Below are positions 41,828 through 49,940 of a DNA stretch of 64,000 nucleotides, piece after piece. A program made the position numbers and the translations under genes. Source of the DNA: Nitrososphaerota archaeon. GTDB taxonomy: Archaea; Thermoproteota; Nitrososphaeria; Nitrososphaerales; Gagatemarchaeaceae. Each line of letters begins with the position of its first letter. Position 1 is the first letter of the stretch. The stretch covers positions 112,677 through 176,676 of the forward strand of contig JAFMAI010000001.1 of NCBI GenBank assembly GCA_029785085.1, read 5' to 3'. Below the pieces are notes generated by a model. The model did not search any database. It saw only the letters and a list, made by a program, of their open reading frames with translations, and was not told where the DNA came from.

Positions 41828-42688
41828 TTGTCGACCGAGCAGATTCTGTCCAAGCTGGCACCGAGGCTGAAGAAGCTTGATGCCGGCGCCTATGAGAGGA
41901 GCTACAGGACAGGAGGCACCCAGAGAAAGACGAGCACCCACCAGTTAGTCGCCGACCTCCTTGGCTCGCTGGGCATCGGGTTCAAGGAAAGTGTCGCGGT
42001 TCCTGGCACTGGGGGCCTCAGGGCGGACTTCCAGGTCAACGGCATCTGGATGTTCGTCGAACGTGAGTTGAGCGAGAAGGAACAGGTCCTCCTCAAGGGG
42101 AAGAGCTGCCTCGTAGTCAGGAGGGACTCGCTGAGAAGCGACAGGTCCGACCACGGCATAAGAGTGCTTGGTTTGAACGAAGAAGAGAGAGTACAGACTA
42201 TCTTCTTGGACGACCCGTCCTTCAACTTCGACTATGCCCACATTCTTCCGAAGACCGAGAAGTGTTCCGTGATGCATGGGCATACCTCCAGCGTTCTGGT
42301 GGAGGTGGCGGGTAGACCTGTCGAAGGGATGGTTGTTGACTTCGGCGTCGCGAAGCAGATTGTCAGGGAAGCCATCAGGGGCCTCGACCACAAGCTGTTC
42401 ATTCGCGGCAAGTATGTGACATCCATAGACAGGAAGAGCGTGTCAATGAAGTTCGACACAGTCCACGGAGAGTTCGCCATCAAGGCCCCGAAGGACACCA
42501 CTGTGCTGCTGGATGGAGAAGCAACCGTCGAGAACCTGGCGAGGGAGGTGCTGTCTAGGATTACACCCAACATGCCAAAGAACGTGACCTCCGTGGGCGT
42601 TTACGTGTACGAGGGGCTGAACAAGGGAAGTCACATCCTGGCGAAGATTCACCAGGACGGTGCGCGATCGGCACGAAAGAAGCCATAG
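41828..42688 (+). CDS. QueD/PTPS-family protein with a 130-residue N-terminal extension
   Basis: 286 residues. The C-terminal half is a 6-pyruvoyl-tetrahydropterin synthase / 6-carboxytetrahydropterin synthase domain, with zinc ligands His138, His150 and His152 (FDYAHIL...MHGH), catalytic Cys146, GMVVDFGVAK and LDHKLF (His188). The first 130 residues are extra. They include RADFQVNGIWMFVERE and VLLKGKSCLVV, a pattern reminiscent of restriction-endonuclease-like folds. QueC and MptA follow, so it serves the 7-deazaguanine (preQ0/archaeosine) route. TTG 41828 is 28 bases after a GTATAAA box. Confidence 0.85.
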   Translation: MSTEQILSKLAPRLKKLDAGAYERSYRTGGTQRKTSTHQLVADLLGSLGIGFKESVAVPGTGGLRADFQVNGIWMFVERELSEKEQVLLKGKSCLVVRRDSLRSDRSDHGIRVLGLNEEERVQTIFLDDPSFNFDYAHILPKTEKCSVMHGHTSSVLVEVAGRPVEGMVVDFGVAKQIVREAIRGLDHKLFIRGKYVTSIDRKSVSMKFDTVHGEFAIKAPKDTTVLLDGEATVENLAREVLSRITPNMPKNVTSVGVYVYEGLNKGSHILAKIHQDGARSARKKP

Positions 42689-43320
42689 TGCTCCTCTCGG
42701 GCGGAATAGACTCCGCCACCGCGCTCCTGCTGGCCAAGGAGACATACAGCGCAAGGGCTCTCACCTTCGAATATCGCGGGATAGCTGACAGTGAGATCCA
42801 GTCTGCCAGGGAAATGGCGGCCAAAATCGGCGTGATAGAACACAGGTTCGTGAGGCTTCCCGACCTCAGAGAGGCCGCTGACATCCCCGGCATCAATTTT
42901 GGCGGCCTTCCGCCGACATACATTCCGCTCAGGAACAGTGTGTTCTACTCCTTCGCCGCGTCCTATGCCGAAGAAACCAAGGCATCGGCGCTAGTGGGAG
43001 GACACAACAGGGACGACACGCCCGTCTTCGCTGATGTTAGCCCGACGTTCTTCGCTAACTTGGAGAAGGCGTTCCGCGCTGGATCCCCAATTCTAAGGAG
43101 CAGGAGGCTCAGAATCCTCCGTCCGCTGGGGCGCATGCGAAAGCACCAGGTGGTCAGGCTAGCAAGCTCGATAGGTGTGCCGCTCAGGCTCACATGGAGC
43201 TGCCACCGGAGCGGGAGGGAGCACTGCTGGGAATGCACCGGATGCCTCGCGAGGAGCGCGTCGTTCAGGAAGGCAGGGGTGGAAGACCCTCTCGCGCCTG
43301 ACCTAGGAAAAGTTACTTAA
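42688..43320 (+). CDS. queC: 7-cyano-7-deazaguanine synthase QueC
   Basis: ATP-dependent conversion of 7-carboxy-7-deazaguanine to preQ0. The PP-loop is SGGIDSATA near the N-terminus. GHNRDDTPVFAD and IRNSVFYSFAASYAEE-like helices follow. The zinc site is C-terminal (CHRSGREHCWECTGC). GTG 42688 is the first canonical start, but the frame upstream reads GTKEAIVLLSGG, so 4-6 residues may be missing from the predicted N-terminus. Overlaps queD by one base. QueE is not in the window. Confidence 0.9.
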   Translation: MLLSGGIDSATALLLAKETYSARALTFEYRGIADSEIQSAREMAAKIGVIEHRFVRLPDLREAADIPGINFGGLPPTYIPLRNSVFYSFAASYAEETKASALVGGHNRDDTPVFADVSPTFFANLEKAFRAGSPILRSRRLRILRPLGRMRKHQVVRLASSIGVPLRLTWSCHRSGREHCWECTGCLARSASFRKAGVEDPLAPDLGKVT

Positions 43321-43346
43321 GGAGTGCCGAAGGGTTTCGGAACTCC

Positions 43347-44093
43347 TTGAAGCGGCATGAACGAACAGCCGACGCCCTGGACTTCATCGATGCGACGGCC
43401 GACGTACAGGCTGAGGTCTCCCAGTTGCCTGTGGACGCTGGCATCGCTAATCTCCGAGTGATCAGCAGCTCGGGTAGCATGACCATGCCAATCGGACTCT
43501 CCATCCAGACCTCCACAGGGCTCCATAGGGGGGTTCACATGAGCCGGATGGTGAAGGCGGCCAACAGCAGGAAACCGAAGGGGGTGGAGCAGTGGCTGCG
43601 GTGGATTTGCAAAGAGGTGAATCAGACACAGCCGGGGTCTAGCGTCACCGCGGACTTCGAACTCCCCTACGAGGATCAGTTCGCGAAGGTCACCATGAGG
43701 GCAACGGAGCGAGGCTTGGTCACATACCGGTACGTGGTAGACGGGATGACGGCATGCCCATGCTCAAAGAAGATGATCGGCGTGGGGCACATGCAGAGAG
43801 CGCAACTGACGGTGTACCTGAAGAGCAACAAGCCCCTCAATTCTATCGCCGTCATTGGAAGAATCACAGAGTGCTTCTCGGCATTTCCCATCGAACACAT
43901 GAAGAGGCTGGATGAAGCGAAAAAGATCCTCGAGGCTCAATCTAACCCGAGGTTCGCGGAGGACATCGTTAGGGAGTGCGTCAGCAGGTTCCCGAATGCC
44001 CTGTTCATAGGCGGAAGGTGCTTCGAGTCGATACACTCCCACGACGCGGTGGCCACGTGGTCGGCGAGACCAGGTTGGATGCCCATCCTCTAA
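43347..44093 (+). CDS. mptA: GTP cyclohydrolase, MptA/FolE2 type
   Basis: 248 residues of the COG1469 family, the metal-dependent GTP cyclohydrolase that in archaea begins pterin and 7-deazaguanine synthesis. Seen are GLHRGVHMSRM, MTACPCSKKMIGVGHMQRA (metal and catalytic Cys region), and the C-terminal HSHDAVA. The start is TTG 43347. It supplies the substrate for the upstream QueD protein, so the three genes form a coherent preQ0 operon for archaeosine in tRNA. Confidence 0.9.
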   Translation: MKRHERTADALDFIDATADVQAEVSQLPVDAGIANLRVISSSGSMTMPIGLSIQTSTGLHRGVHMSRMVKAANSRKPKGVEQWLRWICKEVNQTQPGSSVTADFELPYEDQFAKVTMRATERGLVTYRYVVDGMTACPCSKKMIGVGHMQRAQLTVYLKSNKPLNSIAVIGRITECFSAFPIEHMKRLDEAKKILEAQSNPRFAEDIVRECVSRFPNALFIGGRCFESIHSHDAVATWSARPGWMPIL

Positions 44094-44141
44094 GGACGAT
44101 GCCCCAGACTTAAATCAAGAGCAGCCCCGCAGCCCGACCGG

Positions 44142-45002
44142 TTGACCGACCTTCTCCTCGGCACGTCAGGCTGGTCGTACAACGAGTGGAATGGCGTATT
44201 CTACCCGAGCTCCTCGATTAACAAACTATCATACTACTCCAAGCTCTACGCGACTGTGGAAATTGACTCGACGTTCTACGCGTATCCCTCGAAAGGGATG
44301 GTGCTCGGCTGGGCGAGATATACGCCCGAGAACTTCATCTTCTCTGTGAAGCTCCCCAGGTTGATTACCCACGACAAGAGGCTGGACCTGTCGCAGGGAG
44401 TCGAAGCGGACACGGTCAGGTTCTTGGGCCTTCTGAAGCCACTCATAGCAGCTGGGAAGCTGGGACCGGTCCTGGTACAACTCTCTCCGAGTTATTCCTT
44501 CCAAGATGACTTTCAGAAGCTGAAAGGCTTCTTTGACAGGGCGCCTGATGACCTGTCGTTCGCGGTCGAGTTCAGGCACCCCTCGTGGCTGAGAGAAGAG
44601 GTCTGGTCGTACCTCAGTAGCAGGAACTTGGCCAACGTAATCGTCGATGAGCCCTTACTCCCTCCGGATACTATCGTGACTGCGGACTTCGCCTTCGTAA
44701 GATGGCACGGGAGGGGTGGCAGGCCATGGTACAACTACAGGTACACCGACGGCGAGCTCGACGGATGGGTTCCGAAGGTGAGGGATGTCACGTCCAGGGT
44801 GAAGAAAACGTTCGGCTACTTCAACAACCACTTCAGGGGGTTCGCGGTTGAAAACTCGCTCAAGATGATGGAGAAACTAGGTGTGTCGACACCACTCCAG
44901 AACGAAGCTAGAGCGAAAGCGACCAAGTTCATCGCCACGGGCAGGAGGGACACAGGAGAGGGGAGCATCCTCGAGTTTGTCGGAGCTGGGAGCGACAGGT
45001 GA
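44142..45002 (+). CDS. DUF72 family protein
   Basis: 286 residues, TIM-barrel-like DUF72: LLLGTSGWSYNEWNGVFYP at the start, YATVEIDSTFYAYPS, FSVKLPRLITHDKRL, LVQLSPSYSFQDD and VRWHGRGGRPWYNYRY. The biochemical role of the family is unknown. TTG 44142 is 28 bases after an ACTTAAATC box (44110-44117). The stop overlaps the NAD kinase start by 4 bases. Confidence 0.88.
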   Translation: MTDLLLGTSGWSYNEWNGVFYPSSSINKLSYYSKLYATVEIDSTFYAYPSKGMVLGWARYTPENFIFSVKLPRLITHDKRLDLSQGVEADTVRFLGLLKPLIAAGKLGPVLVQLSPSYSFQDDFQKLKGFFDRAPDDLSFAVEFRHPSWLREEVWSYLSSRNLANVIVDEPLLPPDTIVTADFAFVRWHGRGGRPWYNYRYTDGELDGWVPKVRDVTSRVKKTFGYFNNHFRGFAVENSLKMMEKLGVSTPLQNEARAKATKFIATGRRDTGEGSILEFVGAGSDR

Positions 45003-45811
45003 AGGCGGTCCTCCTGCTGGACGGTGACGCTCCCAAGGTCGCTCCGGCGCAGTTGAGCAGGATTGTTCTGAAGGCCGGCATCGAAGTGGGAAGGGCCGGA
45101 GCGGACTTCGGCATCGTCGTAGGCGGGGATGGGCGGTTCGGCAGATACGGGCGGACCGAGAAGCTCCCACTGCTCTTCGTAGGCGTACGGTCGAAGGGGG
45201 CCGCCGGATCAAAAGCCCACCTTGCGCAAACCACCTTTGACGAACTCCCTGAGGCGTTGGCAAAGATCAGGTCCGGAGAATATGCGGTAGATGCGCACCG
45301 ACGGCTGAGGGTCACTAAGGAGGCAAAAGTGCTCGGGGAAGTGTTCACGGACGTCTACCTTCAGAGGGGAGACGAAGGGAGCTGTCTCCGCTACAAGTTG
45401 AGCGTCTCTGGGAAAGGCGCTAGGTTCGAAGAGGCGGCCATAGCGGATGGGGTAGTGGTTGCCACGCGAGCGGGCTCCACTGGCTACTACTCCTACGTCG
45501 ATAGGATTAGAGGGAACATGGTCGAGCCATCCGCATTCGCCCACGTCGGGAGGGACGAAGTGGGCATATGCCACATAACCCCCACCTACACCGAAAGGCT
45601 CGGTGCCGAGATTCACCCGCTGAGATACACGGTCCCCTGGGGGAGCAAGATAGAGATCTCTCTGTTCAGAGAGGCGGACGCCAGGCTCTTCGGGGTCGCA
45701 GACAGCCGAGCAGGAATCAAGGTCTCCATGGGGGAGAAGGTATCCATAACAGCTGGGAAGGAAGTCACGAAGGTGATGACTCTGAGGTACGATCCTCACA
45801 GGTCATGGTGA
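44999..45811 (+). CDS. NAD kinase-like protein
   Basis: 270 residues. The conserved GGDG motif is in IVVGGDGRFGRYG (near residue 42), where most NAD kinases have GGDGT or GGDGS, so the fifth position is changed to Arg. ATRAGSTGYY matches the second conserved substrate region (TPTGSTAYS). It would phosphorylate NAD+ to NADP+. Coupled to the DUF72 gene by a 4-base overlap. The unusual GGDGR may alter phosphate-donor binding. Confidence 0.8.
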   Translation: MKAVLLLDGDAPKVAPAQLSRIVLKAGIEVGRAGADFGIVVGGDGRFGRYGRTEKLPLLFVGVRSKGAAGSKAHLAQTTFDELPEALAKIRSGEYAVDAHRRLRVTKEAKVLGEVFTDVYLQRGDEGSCLRYKLSVSGKGARFEEAAIADGVVVATRAGSTGYYSYVDRIRGNMVEPSAFAHVGRDEVGICHITPTYTERLGAEIHPLRYTVPWGSKIEISLFREADARLFGVADSRAGIKVSMGEKVSITAGKEVTKVMTLRYDPHRSW

Positions 45812-46131
45812 TAGCCACCCGGTGGCTACACGCTCGACCACATCCCCGATGTAGGTCGCATGGTCTGCGATGCGCTCGAGGCGCCTGAGCATCAGCATGG
45901 AGGAAAACACGCACTTTGGGTCGTCCTTTCCCTGAAAGGGCTCCTTGACGTTCTCTGTAGCTGGAGGCGATGGCGTCGTCCAAGGACGGAATCTTCCTCG
46001 CGAGCCCAGCACCTCTTCGGGCGAATTCGCCCACGCTCATCCAGATCATTTCCTGTATCTTCCGGGCCGTCGCGACGACCGAGCCATGACTCCCTTGCCT
46101 CTGTTCCGCCGGGCTAGGTCGCGCCTCTGGA
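45803..46131 (-). pseudogene. PhoU-domain remnant
   Basis: Read from about 46131, the frame gives SVVATARKIQEMIWMSVGEFARRGAGLARKIPSLDDAIASSY, then after a one-base frame change near 45959 RENVKEPFQGKDDPKCVFSSMLMLRRLERIADHATYIGDVVERVATG. Together these match the last about 100 residues of a PhoU domain (the RRLERIADHA signature). The N-terminal half is missing and the frame is broken, so it is a relic. It sits head-to-head with an intact PhoU gene, and its end overlaps the NAD kinase gene. Confidence 0.75.
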
Positions 46132-46205
46132 GTCTATCCCAATGACCAATTGTCGTCCGGGCAAGAAGTATATACTGGCTATTCCCCAACATTCGGGGCG
46201 ACTTG

Positions 46206-47243
46206 ATGGCCGAATCCAGAAGGCAAGATTTCAGGAGGGTGCAGAAGACGGGAGGAGACAGCTTCGTGGTTTCTCTTCCGAAGAGCTGGGTAACTGATGT
46301 AGGGTTGAGGGCAAAGGACCCCGTAGCCGTGCTCGTGCAGCCCGACTCTTCGCTACTGATAGTCCCTAGGAGAGACATACGGACATCCTCCAAATCAGAG
46401 GCCACCCTTGAAACTGCACAAGGTCTCGACAGAGACTTCTTGCTGAGGCATTTCATCTCCTATTATCTGGCTGGGTACGACATCATTAGGGTCGCTATTG
46501 GCAAATCTGATCCTGGACTCAGAGGGTTCATCCGAGAAGGCATCAGGCGTAAACTGGTAGGCGTAGAGATAATCGAAGAGTCGTCGGGAGGCATACTCAC
46601 GCAGTGCCTGTCCGGCTACATCGACCTTCCGCTGAAGAAGGCCTTGGAACGCATGGCCATCATCGCTGGAGGTATGCTAACCGATGCGGTCAGTGTCCTT
46701 CAAGGAGAGAACACGGGAATGTCAGGAGAAGTCGTAGAACGCGACGACGAAGTCGACAGGTTCTACCACTTCCTCCTTAGGCAGCTCAACATAGCGGTGA
46801 GGGATAGGTCGGTGATCCAGGAGATAGGCCTAGCGTCGACGAGAGACTGTCTAGGTTACAGGCTCGTAGTCAAGAACGTAGAGAGAGTAGCCGACCACGC
46901 GGCGAGCATAGCCACCGAAGCAGAAAACCTCGGCAATCTTTCGGAGCAGGCCGTCAAGAAGATCCATGAAATGACCGCGCTTTCCAAGAAAGTGTTCGAC
47001 AGCTCTATCGCTTCATTGCTCCGACTCGACGGCAAGATGGCAGAGGAAGCCATAGCAAAGTCGAAGGAGGTCCTGCAGATGGAGGGGAAAGTCAGCGGCG
47101 AAGTGCTAGCGCCGAAGATGAGCGGAGCCCAGGTCGCCTCTGCGAAACTAATGCTCGAGAGTATTAGGAGGACGGCGGAGTACGGGTCGGACATCGCCGA
47201 AATCGCCATAGACCTCACCGTCGCGGAGCCCCAAGTGGTCTGA
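46206..47243 (+). CDS. AbrB-PhoU phosphate-uptake regulator
   Basis: About 345 residues. The N-terminal swapped-hairpin AbrB/SpoVT domain is RRVQKTGGDSFVVSLPKSWV, followed by two PhoU helical repeats (the second with VVKNVERVADHAASIATEAENLG). This architecture is the archaeal version of PhoU and can combine DNA binding with phosphate signalling. A GTATATAC box (46169-46176) lies about 34 bases before ATG 46206. A decayed PhoU copy is divergent upstream. Confidence 0.88.
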   Translation: MAESRRQDFRRVQKTGGDSFVVSLPKSWVTDVGLRAKDPVAVLVQPDSSLLIVPRRDIRTSSKSEATLETAQGLDRDFLLRHFISYYLAGYDIIRVAIGKSDPGLRGFIREGIRRKLVGVEIIEESSGGILTQCLSGYIDLPLKKALERMAIIAGGMLTDAVSVLQGENTGMSGEVVERDDEVDRFYHFLLRQLNIAVRDRSVIQEIGLASTRDCLGYRLVVKNVERVADHAASIATEAENLGNLSEQAVKKIHEMTALSKKVFDSSIASLLRLDGKMAEEAIAKSKEVLQMEGKVSGEVLAPKMSGAQVASAKLMLESIRRTAEYGSDIAEIAIDLTVAEPQVV

Positions 47244-47258
47244 GGGGTCGGGTAGGCC

Positions 47259-47570
47259 TCAGCGAAATTCTGGAAGCTCGCAGGTCGTCTCCAGCATTGT
47301 CACGAGCAGCGCCTCGCCACGCTCGGTCAGGGCCACCTCTTCTTCGACTCCGAGACCTGTCATGGTGGACACGACGTCGACGAGGTACTCCCGCTGAAGC
47401 CAGCCGAGGAGGCTGTCGAAGGCCGCGTGAGACAGCTTGGTACGCCTGCGAAGGACGCTGGTGCCCATCCGTTTCGAACCTACAAGCGCGAGCAGGGCGC
47501 AGAGGCTCCGGTCGGCCAGGGCGTCCTTGGAGGACACCTCTCCGAGATTTGATGTTTCTTGTACTTGCAT
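47259..47570 (-). CDS. Small winged-helix DNA-binding protein
   Basis: 103 residues. A winged helix is suggested by SLCALLALVGSKRMGTSVLRRRTKLSHAAFDSLLGWLQREYLVDVV followed by a wing containing EEEVALTERGEALL, the usual MarR/PadR-like ending. No known ligand residues. Convergent with the PhoU regulator. Target unknown. Confidence 0.68.
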   Translation of the reverse strand: MQVQETSNLGEVSSKDALADRSLCALLALVGSKRMGTSVLRRRTKLSHAAFDSLLGWLQREYLVDVVSTMTGLGVEEEVALTERGEALLVTMLETTCELPEFR

Positions 47571-47782
47571 CGGCCCGAAAAGCGTCGGAGCGAGCTAAAA
47601 TGGTTCTCGAATGAGTCCAATGGGTAATCATACACTATAGCGACGACTCCGTGCTATGAGTATGAACCGGTCCATTATCTGATAGAACGCGCCTAGCAAC
47701 GACTACCGCCGGGGGCAAAGGCTGGCTCGCGCGCTTCCAACCCAGCGGAAGATTGAAGGGCGCGGCGGTCGGCATCAGGACC

Positions 47783-48022
47783 ATGGGGTGGTACTACCAT
47801 ACCTGCCCAAAGTGCCACGAGAAATCCCGGAAGCGTGTGCTATGGAACAAGAGGAAGTCCGCCGAGAAGGTCGAACTGTCAAAGAGAGGATGGGTGACCG
47901 GGAGAGGGGTGCAGTTGAAGGAGCCCTACCATGTGTGGGTATACTCCTACGAGGAGGAGCACGAATGCCAGCGGTGCAAGCATAGATGGATCGAGTACGT
48001 CACGAAGCAGAGGCCTTGGTAG
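47783..48022 (+). CDS. Small zinc-ribbon protein
   Basis: 79 residues from ATG 47783. Two CxxC pairs (CPKC at 9-12 and CQRC near 63-66) flank a basic centre (KRVLWNKRKSAEKVELSKRGW), forming a probable zinc ribbon. The size and Trp/Tyr/basic content suit an RNA- or DNA-binding protein. No identified family. Confidence 0.65.
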   Translation: MGWYYHTCPKCHEKSRKRVLWNKRKSAEKVELSKRGWVTGRGVQLKEPYHVWVYSYEEEHECQRCKHRWIEYVTKQRPW

Positions 48023-48109
48023 GCAGACTGGAGGTCGGCATAGCGCTTCTCCATCGCCAGGTCCTAGGAAAAGGCCCAGCGCCTGGTTGCCGTGATATGG
48101 TTGCTCCAC

Positions 48110-48364
48110 CCCATCACCTTTGCCTGCGGTTACCAGGTTACGCAGGCTGCCTCTGATGGGTGAACCCCAGGCGTCGGCATGGGAGTCACAGCGTCGCAGC
48201 GTTGGGACTGGGCTCTGGTGGGTGAACCTGATCTCGGTCTTGGCGCCCCTTCTGGAGACATCGAAGACAATCTTCGTGCCTCTCCACTCGGTCTTATCGC
48301 TGACGAATCTAGGGCCGCCCTTGATGACTGGCCAGACCACCCTCTTGCCGGGATCTAGCTCCGC
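48110..48364 (-). pseudogene. SRPBCC/AHSA1-domain remnant
   Basis: The frame between a TAG at 48365-48367 and about 48110 reads AELDPGKRVVWPVIKGG, then TEWRGTKIVFDVSRRGAKTEIRFTHQ and DAWGSPIRGSLRNLVTAGKGD. This is the C-terminal half of the SRPBCC (AHSA1) family, where the FDxS, FTH, AWG and SLxxLxxTGKG elements recur. The N-terminal half and a start codon are absent, and past GKGDG the frame runs on into unrelated sequence. It is a gene fragment. Confidence 0.65.
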
Positions 48365-48398
48365 CTATCGGTGAGTCAATCATAAGCTGTTTCCTAGG

Positions 48399-48491
48399 TG
48401 GGCCGGAAGGGATTCGAACCCTTGGCCTCCCGATTATCAGTCGGGTGCTCTAGCCAAGCTGCTCCCCTATAAGGGACTGAGCTACCAGCCC
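48399..48491 (-). tRNA. tRNA-Ile (GAT) with an 18-nt D-loop intron
   Basis: Acceptor GGGCTGG (from 48491) pairs CCGGCCC with one T-G pair and discriminator A at 48399. The anticodon arm is CCCGA-CTGATAA-TCGGG, anticodon GAT. The T arm is AAGGG-TTCGAAT-CCCTT. Removing about 48459-48476 (TCCCTTATAGGGGAGCAG) restores a standard D arm, GCTC-AGCTTGGCTA-GAGC. The insert can pair internally (CCCTTATAGGG). Splice points could shift by a few bases because both ends carry AG. Confidence 0.9.
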
Positions 48492-48612
48492 AGCCTCCGG
48501 GGCATGTGACATCCTCTATAAGCGTGCGAGTGCTGGTGGGCCCAGCAAGCTGCCTCGGCCCGGAGGCCGATTCCCCTAGTTTAAAATGCCCAGAAGGAAC
48601 GTCGCTGAGTGT

Positions 48613-48705
48613 GGGCCGGTAGTTCAGCGGTACGAACGTCCGCCTTGCACGCGGAAGAGCCCCGAAAGGGCTCCAAGGTCGGGGGTTCAATTCCCCCCCG
48701 GTCCA
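48613..48705 (+). tRNA. tRNA-Ala (TGC) with a 20-nt intron after the anticodon stem
   Basis: Acceptor GGGCCGG/CCGGTCC, discriminator A (48705). The D arm is GTTC-AGCGGTAC-GAAC. The anticodon arm TCCGC-CTTGCAC-GCGGA has anticodon TGC. The T arm is GGGGG-TTCAATT-CCCCC. Between the anticodon stem (ends 48655) and AGGTC (48676-48680) lie about 20 surplus bases that form a hairpin (GAGCCC-CGAA-AGGGCTC). The intron sits at the 3' side of the anticodon stem/variable junction, not at the usual 37/38 site. Confidence 0.92.
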
Positions 48706-48749
48706 CGCATTCTCAACCCGTATATCATCCCGAAGCCTGCCGCCAGAAC

Positions 48750-49217
48750 ATGGTCGTGGAGGAACCTACAGTCGCAAAGGCGATGTCGCAGGTGGTGATG
48801 GCAATCGAGTTGAACGTCAGTGCCGCAGACTGTGCGAAGGCGATGGCAAAGAAGGGAGTTAGCTGCGCTGTCATCACGCAGAGCGGTTCAGCCATCGGGA
48901 TTGTGACGGAGCGAGACCTAGTGTCTAAGGTGCTCGCCGAGTCCATAGAAGCGAAAAAAGTACTCGTACGCGACATAATGTCCACCCCGCTAATCACCAT
49001 CGGCCCCGACGCTTACTTGACCGGCGCCGCTGAACTGATGTCCAGGTACCGCGTCAGGAGGCTCGTTGTCGTCGACCAGGTCGGGACGCTCATGGGGATA
49101 ATCACTACGGGCGACATCGCCAGGTCGCTGGCCGAGAGGCAAGGATACCGCGAAGCCACTTTAAACGCAATGGCGCGGTTCAGCGAAGGGAAGATGGAAA
49201 ACGGACCTTATCAGTAG
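48750..49217 (+). CDS. Two-CBS-domain protein
   Basis: 155 residues, essentially a CBS pair: AKAMSQVVMAIELNVSAADCAKAMAKKGVSCAVIT, then GIVTERDL, and VRDIMSTPLITIGPDAYLTGAAELM with LMGIITTGDI. CBS pairs bind AMP, ATP or SAM and regulate partner proteins. The frame extends into the tRNA-Ala gene upstream, so ATG 48750 is the start. The last about 25 residues form a basic tail. Confidence 0.85.
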   Translation: MVVEEPTVAKAMSQVVMAIELNVSAADCAKAMAKKGVSCAVITQSGSAIGIVTERDLVSKVLAESIEAKKVLVRDIMSTPLITIGPDAYLTGAAELMSRYRVRRLVVVDQVGTLMGIITTGDIARSLAERQGYREATLNAMARFSEGKMENGPYQ

Positions 49218-49219
49218 TC

Positions 49220-49816
49220 CTATTCGACTCGGACCCTGACCCCACTGGGCCGTGCAGTCTTCAACGGAATAGTCACTTCAAGGACCCCGTTGTTGTAAGC
49301 AGATATAGCACGCTTCGGGTCGACCACTCCAGGGAGGTCCAGCTTCTTGTAGTACCCCCGGTCTTCGTGCTCTACAGAGATTATCATTGTGTTCTCGTTT
49401 ACCGTCACGTTGATGTCTTCTTTCCTTACTCCTGGCATCTCCGCTATCACCCGGACATCCTTGCTTGAGGTGACGACGTCGACGAGGGGCTCGCGCTTAT
49501 CCTGGATGGACTTCCAAGCTTTCCCCTCCTCGCGCCTTACGTTCCCGAACTCTCTTACCACCGGCTTCCCGTCTGGCCCAATAGTCACAGAGTAACCGTA
49601 GACAAATGGTCCGATCTCCTTCCTTACTCCCCCTCCGGGTATCTTCGACTCCCTCACGAGGTTCCTTGGGAGCTCTTTCTCGAGGTCCTTGAATTCCACC
49701 GAGAAAGCCCTCTCCACTTCTTTCATCATCTCGTCGATGTCAGGTAACCCCCACGGGCCGAATGGAGCCCTGCGCCTCCTGTGGACGCTCCAGTCATCCT
49801 TATCGTCGTCTTCCAT
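49220..49816 (-). CDS. Hsp20 small heat-shock protein
   Basis: 198 residues from ATG 49816. The alpha-crystallin domain is C-terminal: DVVTSSKDVRVIAEMPGVRKEDINVTVNENTMIISVE, with the conserved end GVLEVTIPL (A-x-x-x-G-V-L-like). The N-terminal half has the archaeal FVYGYSVTIGPDGKP element. It holds unfolding proteins as an ATP-independent chaperone. A minus-strand AATAAATC box near 49845 lies 29 bases before this ATG, which is why the longer frame from 49858 is not chosen. Confidence 0.9.
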   Translation of the reverse strand: MEDDDKDDWSVHRRRRAPFGPWGLPDIDEMMKEVERAFSVEFKDLEKELPRNLVRESKIPGGGVRKEIGPFVYGYSVTIGPDGKPVVREFGNVRREEGKAWKSIQDKREPLVDVVTSSKDVRVIAEMPGVRKEDINVTVNENTMIISVEHEDRGYYKKLDLPGVVDPKRAISAYNNGVLEVTIPLKTARPSGVRVRVE

Positions 49817-49940
49817 ATTCCCTTTCTGAGGACCCGTAGAGGGATTTATTCCTTTCACGCAGAGCTCGTTCCGCCCCGCCGGGTTAAAGACGGAATCTGA
49901 AAAAAGCTTTTACAGACACAACGCCTTTGCGAGAGTACGA

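Noticed and set aside
47879-48109. Continuation of the SRPBCC remnant frame to 47879
   Set aside because: Past the GKGDG residues the frame loses all resemblance to the family and overlaps the zinc-ribbon gene on the other strand.
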